Position numbers and translations under genes: made by a program. The notes beneath the pieces are model-generated. The model was given only the letters and a program-made list of their open reading frames with translations. It was not told the DNA's origin and did not search any database. From Branchiostoma floridae (lineage: Eukaryota; Chordata; Leptocardii; Amphioxiformes; Branchiostomatidae): a stretch of DNA of 64,000 nucleotides. The stretch's first letter is position 1, and each line of letters opens with the position of its first letter. The stretch covers positions 18,566,037 through 18,630,036 of the forward strand of contig NC_049991.1 of assembly GCF_000003815.2 (NCBI RefSeq), in the 5' to 3' direction. Shown here piece after piece: positions 57,601-64,000 of the stretch.

Positions 57601-60600
57601 GCACATGGCGGGGGTTTTCACAGAAATGAAACGGTGCGCATGTGCGGGCTTCTGATTGTGCTCGGTGTTTGTTGCACTGTTAGTGTGCGATCACTGAGTA
57701 GCGTTGATCAGAGAGTCTTTCCGCACATGGCGGGTGTTTTCACAGGAATGAAACGGCGCGTATGTGCGGGCCTCCGATTGTGCTCGGTGTTTGTTGCACT
57801 GTTACTGTGTGCGATCACTGAGTAGCGTTGATCGGAGAGTCTTTCCGCATATGGCGGCTGTTTTCACAGGAATGAAACGGCGCGCATGTGCGGGCTTCTG
57901 ATTGTGCTCGGTGTTTGCTGCACTGTTAGTGTGCGATCACTGAGTAGCGTTGATCAGAGAGTCTTTCCGTACATGGCGGGTGTTTTCACAGAAATGAAAC
58001 GACGTGCATGTGCGGGCTTCTGAACGTTGGTGCCCGGTGTTTGTTGCACTGTTAGTGTGCGATCACTGAGTAGCGTTGATCAGAGAGTCTTTCCGCACAT
58101 GGCGGGTGTTTTCACAGAAATGAAACGACGTGCATGTGCGGGCTTCTGATCATTGGTACTTGGTGTTTGTTGCACTGTTAGTGTGCGATCACTGAGTAGC
58201 GTTGATCAGAGAGTTTTTCCGCACATGGTGGGTGTTTTCACAGGAATGAAACGACGTGGATGTGCGGGCTTCTGATTGTACTCGGTGTTGGCTGCACAGT
58301 TAGTGTGCGATCATGGAGTAGCGTTGATCGGAGAGTCTTTCCGCACATGGCGGGGGGTTTTCACAGAAATGAAACGGTGCGCATGTGCGGGCCTCCGATT
58401 GTGCTCGGTGTTTGTTGCACTGTTACTGTGTGCGATCACTGAGTAGCGTTGATCGGAGAGTCTTTCCGCATATGGCGGCTGTTTTCACAGGAATGAAGCG
58501 ACGCGCAGGTGCGAGCCTCTAATTGTTGGTGCTCGGTGTTTGCTGCACTGTTAGGGTGCGATCACTGAGTAGCATTGATCAGAGAGTCTTTCCGCACATT
58601 GTGGGTGTTTGACAGGAATGAAATGGCGTGTATGTGCGGGCTTCCGATTGTGCTTGGTGTTTGTTGCACTGTTAGTGTGCGATCAATGAGTAAAGTTGGT
58701 CAGAGTCTTTCAGCGCATGCCGGGTGTTTTCATAGGGGTGAAATGGCGCGCATGGGCGGGCCTCTGGTCATTTGTGCTCGGTGTTTGTTGCACTGTTAGG
58801 GTGCGATTACTGAGTAGCGTTGATCAGAGAGTTTTCCCGCGAATGGCAGGTGTGTTCATAGGGAAAAAAGGGCATGCAGGTGGCAGGTGAGGGCCTCTGA
58901 TCGTTTGTGCTTGGTGTTTCTTGCACTGTTAGTGTGCGATCACTGAGTAGCGGTGCCGTTGGTCAGAGAGTATTTCCGCACTTGGCGGGTGTTTTGACAA
59001 GAAGAAAAGGGAACGCATGTTTGGGCCGCTGATCGGCTGTGCTTGGTGTTTGCTGCATGGTTAGTGTGAGTTCACTGAGTGGCGTTGTTCAGAGAGTCTT
59101 TCCGCACGTGGCGGGTGTTTCCAGAGTCCGGAAAGAAAATGGCACGCATGTGCGGGCCACTGATTGTTTGTGCTTGGTGTTTGCTGCTCTGTTAGTATGC
59201 GATCACTGAGTAGCGTTGATCAGAGAGTTTTTCCGCGCATGACGGGTGTTTCATAGGAAGAAGATGTCATGCGAGTTTCTAGATCTGGTCGTTTGTGCTT
59301 GGTATTGGCTGCACGGTTGATAGTGTGCAATTGCTGAGTAGCGTTGGTCAGAGAGTCTGATCGCACACGGCGGGTGTTTTCACAGGGAGAAAATGGTACG
59401 CGTGTGCGGGCTGCTGATGGTGCTGGGCGTTGGCTGCATTGTTAGTGGGTGCTTAGTGGGACTCATAGGAGTAGCGTGAGTCAGAGAGTCTGCGTCCTTT
59501 GCACATAGCGGGCGTTTTCACAGAAAGGAAATGGCGCGCATGTGTGGGTTTCTGGTCGTTCGTGCGTCGTGTTTGCTGCACTCAGTGTTAGTGTGCGATC
59601 ACTGCGTGACTAGTGGCGGTCAGGGAGCCTCTAATCGCGTACGATGGGAGTTTCATGCTGGGAAACGGCACTCGTGTATNNNNNNNNNNNNNNNNNNNNN
59701 NNNNNNNNNNNNNNNNNNNNNNNNNNNNNNNNNNNNNNNNNNNNNNNNNNNNNNNNNNNNNNNNNNNNNNNNNNNNNNNGATAAGAGAGGGTGTTTGAAG
59801 TTACGTGAGAAGGTGAGGTAGAGAGAAAATGGAGAATAAGGGAGGGGGTAAGAGATGTGAAATGTTGAAGTAGAGAGAACTTCAATGATAAGGAAGGGGG
59901 TAAAGTATAGGAGTTAGAGAATGTGTAGATTTATGAAGTAACAAGTTAGCATGGGGATAAGGTGAAGGTAAGCGACTTCGGCGCTATCCCCATAACTTAA
60001 TCACATATGAAGGATGATCCAATGAGTGCGCAGTGTGGATAGGGAACTATCTTCACTGTGCGCTCATTGGTTGATCCTGAATCACATGATTCTCACAACC
60101 ATATAAGTACAAGGGATGATCACCCTACTGCCTCTTGTTGGATCCATCCGCAACGCCGAGGAGCGCGTGGTGAGGTCGACCCAGGAAGTAACAGCTGGAG
60201 GGAGATTCGATGGGAAACAGGGTTTTCCCGAGGAGGGGATTTATCAGAAACCGAACCACCAACCCACCCTCCTTTATATTGGTGTACAGCTGGCAAGGGT
60301 TCCGTCTTCGCCGCGCGACTTCGGCGCTATCCCCATAACTTAATCACATATGAAGGATGATCCAATGAGTGCGCAGTGTGGATAGGAAACTGTTGTCAAC
60401 ATCATAAATGGATGATGTATTTTACTTCAAAGAGATTTGAAACAATCCAAATCACAACAGTGCACAGTGGGAAATCAATACTCTAAAAACTCAACACTTT
60501 CTGTAAGAAAATACCAAAAAAATCTCTAAAACATTTCAAACAAAATATACTTTTCCATCACAACAAAACAAAGTTTAATTATGATATCATCATTGACAGT

Positions 60601-63395
60601 ACAATATCACTTCATCTGATACAGATATTCACCTCAGTCTTATATTCTGTCAATCAGTCCAATTTTTATGAAAATACTCACCAAGTACTTGGACCTTGAT
60701 GTAGTAATCCGCAGGACCATCTCCTCCCAGGATGAATATCGTTGCCTCTGTCTTCTCTGTGTTTGTGTCTTCATCGCCACTGAGAGATTTCATCAAGGCA
60801 CACTCCTCAGGTAGGATGTACGTCTCCGTGGACATGTTGTAGTTTTGGTCATCAGGGCGGCCGCCGTACCTGCCCCACACGCCGTAAACCACGCTTGTGT
60901 TCAGTGGGGTGATGGTGACCAGGAATCCTTCTGCGGTGCTGTTGAGCTTTAGCAAATGGTAGCTTGAACTTTGGTTTCCTGGTGCAGGGAAGGTGATGGT
61001 TGTCGTCGCTGGTTTGTTTCCAGAGCCGCCCGGAATGGTGATGTTAAAGTCTTCAGTCAGGTTGTTGAAGGCCACGGGGATGTCGTTCTGCAGGAGTGAC
61101 AGTTCCATAACAGACGAACGTGCCTGGTACTCCCCGCGCCCCCAGGTGAAGGGGTTCTGTTGAAACTGCGTCAACTGATAAATAACAAAATCTTAGACTA
61201 GATAATTGACTTTTGAAACAAGTGGCCAGTATCAAAATTATTCTACTACTTACATATTCTATTCGTATTGGTAACTGTATTCAGGAATTTGTACCTCACT
61301 CATTCACGAAAAACATGATATATTTAATATGTAGATGAGTGAGTTGTAACAGGAACCTTCTTCACAATGACCTTATGTAATATGTAAAAATGCTGAGCAA
61401 TAACTCACGTAACTGTATCAACTTTCATATTGAGTCATATTTTTCAATGTGTCAATAGATAAATTATAAAGTTGGATAAAATTTATTGTATCAATTGTAA
61501 AACAGTTACTGCAACGTTGTTACTAACAGTTAATAAAAAATCTAATGACAAAAAATCAAAGTTGGAAAACAGACAAAAACAATCCTTAAAGAAAATATCA
61601 AGTTTAATTATTGAAATCATCACAAATTGTGACCGCGTGGCGCAGTGGTCTAAGCATGTGCGGATCTGCACCGAGAGGTTGCGGGTTCAAATCCGCCTGT
61701 CGTGCCACCGATCTTGTGCCCTTGGGAAAGGCACTTTACACGACTTTCCTCACTTTACTCAGGTGAGAGTGAGTACCTGGCTTTGGCTGGGGCCGTCCCT
61801 CGGATAGGACGTTAAATGGAGGTCCCGTGTATGGGGAGAACCACACCCCATGCACGTTAAAGAACCCCCACACGTGCGATGGTGCTATGTGGATGGAGCA
61901 AACCATTCTGTCTGGAGTTGGTGATTCACTACAAATCACCCGGACGGAGGCCTGGCGAACCTTCGTGTCGTATCAGCCACATGGTGATTACATCATTCAC
62001 CATGCCCCGGAGAGGAGATAGGCGCCGCCAGGGGACTAAAATGCCTATTGATACAGCACAACATGTTGTGCTGCCCCTACGGCTGATTAAAAGGCTATGG
62101 GACGAATGAAAAATGAAATGATCATCACAAATATAATATATATAAACGAAGAGAGACATTATTCGTTAATGATAAACCAGGACATGACATGACTCGTACC
62201 CTTATAGCGACGTTGTGCGGTGTATAGTCCGGGAACAGCGCTGCTTTAGATGGAAGATGAAAGCTCCCATCCTCCATCTGCACGACCCGGCCTCCAAACT
62301 GGTCACCCCAGACCCTCTCCGCACGGAGAGCAACCCCTCCCCTCTCGATGGTGACTGCCGGGGCTCCTGGACTCATGGAGCCCATAATGGCGTCGAACAG
62401 ACCATCCAGGACCCGGCGGCTTTCCTGGACATTTCTTCGTTTCTGTAAGTAACCGTAAAGACAATATTATGGATGAGCTACACCAGCTAATATGATCCAG
62501 GTATTTCCTCAATAACACATTCTATTAGACAAGACGTAGCACGCAGTATTTGTGCAATTTGTTCTGAAGAAAAAAGCTGTTTTATGAGAGATGCGAATCA
62601 TTTAAAAGGCAGGAAAAGAGTAAAATGTACTTTTGTTTCGTTTTAAAGACATATAGATATTTTAGTACATAGTAAGGTTAATTTGTTTATGTGATAGTAC
62701 GTAGTTCTGAAATCTTTTAAGTATGTGGGATTGAATGTTTCTAAGTTTAAGCCACACCATCACACATCTTTGGTGCATATATTGCATACTTCAGAAGCGC
62801 ATGTTTTGTTCAACATTAAATACAAGTCAAGTCAAGTCATGTACACATTAATATGTTAAGAAAATCAAGGAAGAACAGCTTGCAATGCATGTGATTTAAA
62901 TCACGATCTACGATGGAAAATGGTCTCTAACAAAAAACTAAAAATTAACTTCAAGCATCAAACGAAGCATAATGACTTTTTGTTACCTCGGCTTGTTTCT
63001 CCTCTTCCCTTTCTTCTGCCTTTTCAAGGCGCTCCTTTGGAGAGAGACTCTGGTCTTCCTCGAGATCAGATGCAAGCTTCCCATCATCCTCTTGTGTATC
63101 TCTCTCTGGTTCCTCAAGCAGAGAACCGACCGACTCCACCAGAGCTGCAGTAGAACAGAAGCAAATGTTACCAAAGTAATGAACACAGGAAACCAACGGA
63201 CTCCTCCAGAACTAATATGCATGATTAACACATGCACAATAAGACAATACAGATGTGGACAACTGAAATAGTTAGTACTGCAGAGTAATAGTTGGATTAC
63301 TTACATCCTCCCACGGACTGGACAGTGGCCGGGTCAGACATGTCCAGTTTGTCCAGGTTGCTGGTGATGGACTTCAAAACACCTACGGCGATGTC
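45605..63395 (-). CDS. Polycystin-1-like receptor-channel protein, C-terminal part
   Basis: Exons in transcript order: 63395-63305, 63144-62987, 62442-62200, 61174-60682, 54019-53871, 53118-52894, 51271-51107, 50931-50771, 50567-50389, 50175-49685, 49273-49141, 48877-48636, 48123-47949, 47697-47020, 46828-46576, 46426-46149, 45701-45605. All phases fit, giving about 1,403 residues. The N-terminal part seen is extracellular, REJ/GAIN-like. A GPS site (CHCNHLTAFG, with the HL|T triad) and TM1 (exon 53118-52894) come next. A PLAT domain follows (GYLYRLLVWTG, LQLMHDNSGEGSRASWHV, SYFFCNEWLAADRGDG), then multiple helices, the polycystin (TOP) domain (PGWIYLPNNDPSLPIYGVTT), the channel helices and a C-terminal coil (IEVEIKVEKLWLKRQSLF). 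More exons lie above 63395, and one may be lost in the gap at 52233-52880. PKD1L1, PKD1L2 and PKD1 types cannot be separated here. Confidence 0.92.
48290..48440 (+). pseudogene. LINE reverse-transcriptase C-terminal relic
   Basis: Reads LPGRPRKPWLEYVRKDIKVY, then NRAAWKLPTLES. The GRPRKPWLEYVRKD phrase is typical of LINE reverse-transcriptase ends. It lies antisense in a polycystin intron. Confidence 0.7.
52233..52880. other. Assembly gap (648 N)
   Basis: A run of N within the intron between the GPS/TM1 exon and the first PLAT exon. A short linker exon could be missing. Confidence 1.
53250..53599. mobile_element. Two MITEs inserted end to end, TA target sites
   Basis: Copies at 53250-53419 and 53422-53599, each with ends cagtcaaacctgtc and acaggtttgactg, flanked by TA and sharing the middle TA. 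Inside are palindromic gtggccacta and gaggtggcc motifs. Tc1/mariner-type features. Confidence 0.92.
54040..54293. repeat. Intron duplication split by the large insertion
   Basis: The phrase ttctgataagtttataacta is at 54051 and again at 54252. The sequence following the first copy (ctgttgtcaacatcaaaaat) continues the second only at 60390 (ctgttgtcaacatcataaat), after 6.1 kb of inserted DNA. This shows the insertion is younger than the duplication. Confidence 0.8.
55282..55381. other. Assembly gap (100 N)
   Basis: A run of 100 N inside the 5.7-kb element. Confidence 1.
56490..59650. repeat. Minisatellite of 122-132 bp units, about 25 copies
   Basis: Each unit contains gcactgttagtgtgcgatca, ctgagtagcgttgatcagag, agtctttccgcacatggcgg and gaaacggcgcgcatgtgcgg. 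Units are closest in the middle and degrade toward the 59.6-kb end, where a gap begins. The short open frames here only repeat the unit. Confidence 0.92.
59680..59779. other. Assembly gap (100 N)
   Basis: A run of 100 N at the end of the minisatellite. Confidence 1.
60047..60385. mobile_element. Short (339-bp) relative of the 5.7-kb element, inserted next to it
   Basis: Its first 117 bp match 54294-54410 almost exactly, and its last 70 bp match 59970-60042. It is therefore an internally deleted copy, four bases (ggaa) from the large one. Confidence 0.88.
61628..62120 (+). repeat. Full-length tRNA-derived SINE with 12-bp target duplication
   Basis: The head gaccgcgtggcgcagtggtc and tgcgggttcaaatccgcc has A and B boxes and nearly folds as a tRNA. 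The centre has cttgtgcccttgggaaagg; the body has cgtccctcggataggacgtt, aaatggaggtcccgtg and cacgttaaagaaccccc. The tail is gaatgaaaaatgaaatg. The duplication atcatcacaaat is at 61616-61627 and 62121-62132. Confidence 0.93.
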
Positions 63396-64000
63396 CTATG
63401 CGATGGGAAAGAATAAATGAAAGAACGAACGATTCATCCAAAGAACCAAGGAACCTTGGATGGTCATGTCTAAGCCATGAAGCTGGGCCGCAAGCAGCCA
63501 CGAGCGAGCGTGGTCCATTGGATTGGCTTGCCTCCTTAATGTTTGTGTACCCTTAGGGGTCAACTACTTATGATTATGGTCATTGTATCGAATGGTCATT
63601 ACTAATTTTGAGCTGTCATTCTCCATCAAAAAGAGGAAAGGATAAATGTTTCTTTTGAAAACGTGGTTAAAGATTTAAAAGCAACGCTTTTGTTGCTATT
63701 GGGGTTGTTGACCTCGGCACCTAATTACCCTAACGCAAGCTGTTCGCTAGTCAGACGCTCCGAGCGTATAGAACAGTCGTGATTCAGCAAACGATTTGCG
63801 TAATTACGCCACTGATTAGCAAACTCTGCTGATAACAGAATTGGGCAGCTGTTTAACCCTCGTCGAGACATAGCCTCTACCAGGCTCCACGGATCGGTGG
63901 TCTAATAGTAGAAATTGGACAAATAGAGTCTATAGTACGCTAGGGGAGTTAGTCGGCCAGACGAGTACGTTTCCTCACCGTTGGCTAATCAATACTTTCA
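63396..64000. other. Polycystin intron, nothing further recognised
   Basis: No exon with clear splice sites and no repeat partner in this window. The next upstream polycystin exon must lie beyond 64000. Confidence 0.5.

Larger units (their letters stand above)
54294..60042. mobile_element. 5.7-kb TIR element in a polycystin intron
   Basis: The left end ctatcttcactgtgcgctca plus ttggttgatcct pairs with the right end aggatgatccaatgagtgcg plus cagtgtggatag. The inside has three to four direct units of about 370-400 bp (54508, 54905, about 55515, 55881) sharing caggtttgggtggaaaatgc and tgttttgcatatcttt, a possible coding patch (FQLSCAEEGDYHIATEVQQA) and a long minisatellite. Two gaps interrupt it. 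No transposase was recognised. Confidence 0.75.

Noticed and set aside
54294-60385. ProtoRAG or Transib element, because the end contains cactgtg
   Set aside because: The heptamer is not at the extreme end, no 5-bp target duplication is seen, and no RAG1-like or RAG2-like frame is present.

Overview
The window looks like nuclear DNA of an invertebrate deuterostome, most probably a cephalochordate (amphioxus, Branchiostoma). Genes are split into many short exons with ordinary GT-AG introns. The gene set is chordate-like: p40phox, a PIDD1-like protein, histone H2A.X and a polycystin-1-like protein. The DNA between exons is full of SINEs, LINE tails, MITEs and minisatellites. There are four assembly gaps (runs of N). 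All exon structures were rebuilt by eye from splice signals, reading phase and protein similarity recalled from memory; no database was searched.

Layout. (1) 1-3442, minus: 5' part of a small single-pass membrane protein gene, with a signal-peptide exon and a membrane exon present in three tandem versions. (2) 5500-19215, plus: NCF4 (p40phox; PX-SH3-PB1), 11 coding exons. Its intron 6 (8.5 kb) holds a large TIR-bounded insertion with an 84-bp GC-rich tandem array, and its exon-4 splice donor sits on the edge of a hAT-like MITE. (3) 19216-26700: repeat-rich spacer with an AGGTCA-containing minisatellite. (4) 26739-35663, plus: a PIDD1-like gene (LRR-ZU5-ZU5-UPA), 13 coding exons, which stops before any death domain and lacks both HFS autoproteolysis motifs. 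(5) 38280-40060, minus: an intron-containing H2A.X ending in SQDY, with a transposon in its intron and a MITE just upstream of its ATG. (6) 40616-41095: LINE reverse-transcriptase tail. (7) 43731-44802, minus: Ulp1-like cysteine protease plus PHD finger. (8) 45605-63395, minus: a polycystin-1-like gene (GPS, PLAT, polycystin domain, channel domain, C-terminal coil), 17 exons seen, 5' end outside the window. Its last channel exon has a strong donor whose phase matches the Ulp1-PHD exon, so one long transcript is possible.

NCF4 (phagocyte oxidase control) and PIDD1 (cell-death and DNA-damage signalling) lie head to tail on the plus strand. H2A.X and the polycystin gene are on the minus strand. 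There is no operon-like coupling. The strongest points for a second look are the predicted polycystin-Ulp1-PHD splice, the PIDD1-like protein without death domain or autoproteolysis sites, the intron-bearing H2A.X, and several transposons placed exactly on splice or promoter positions.
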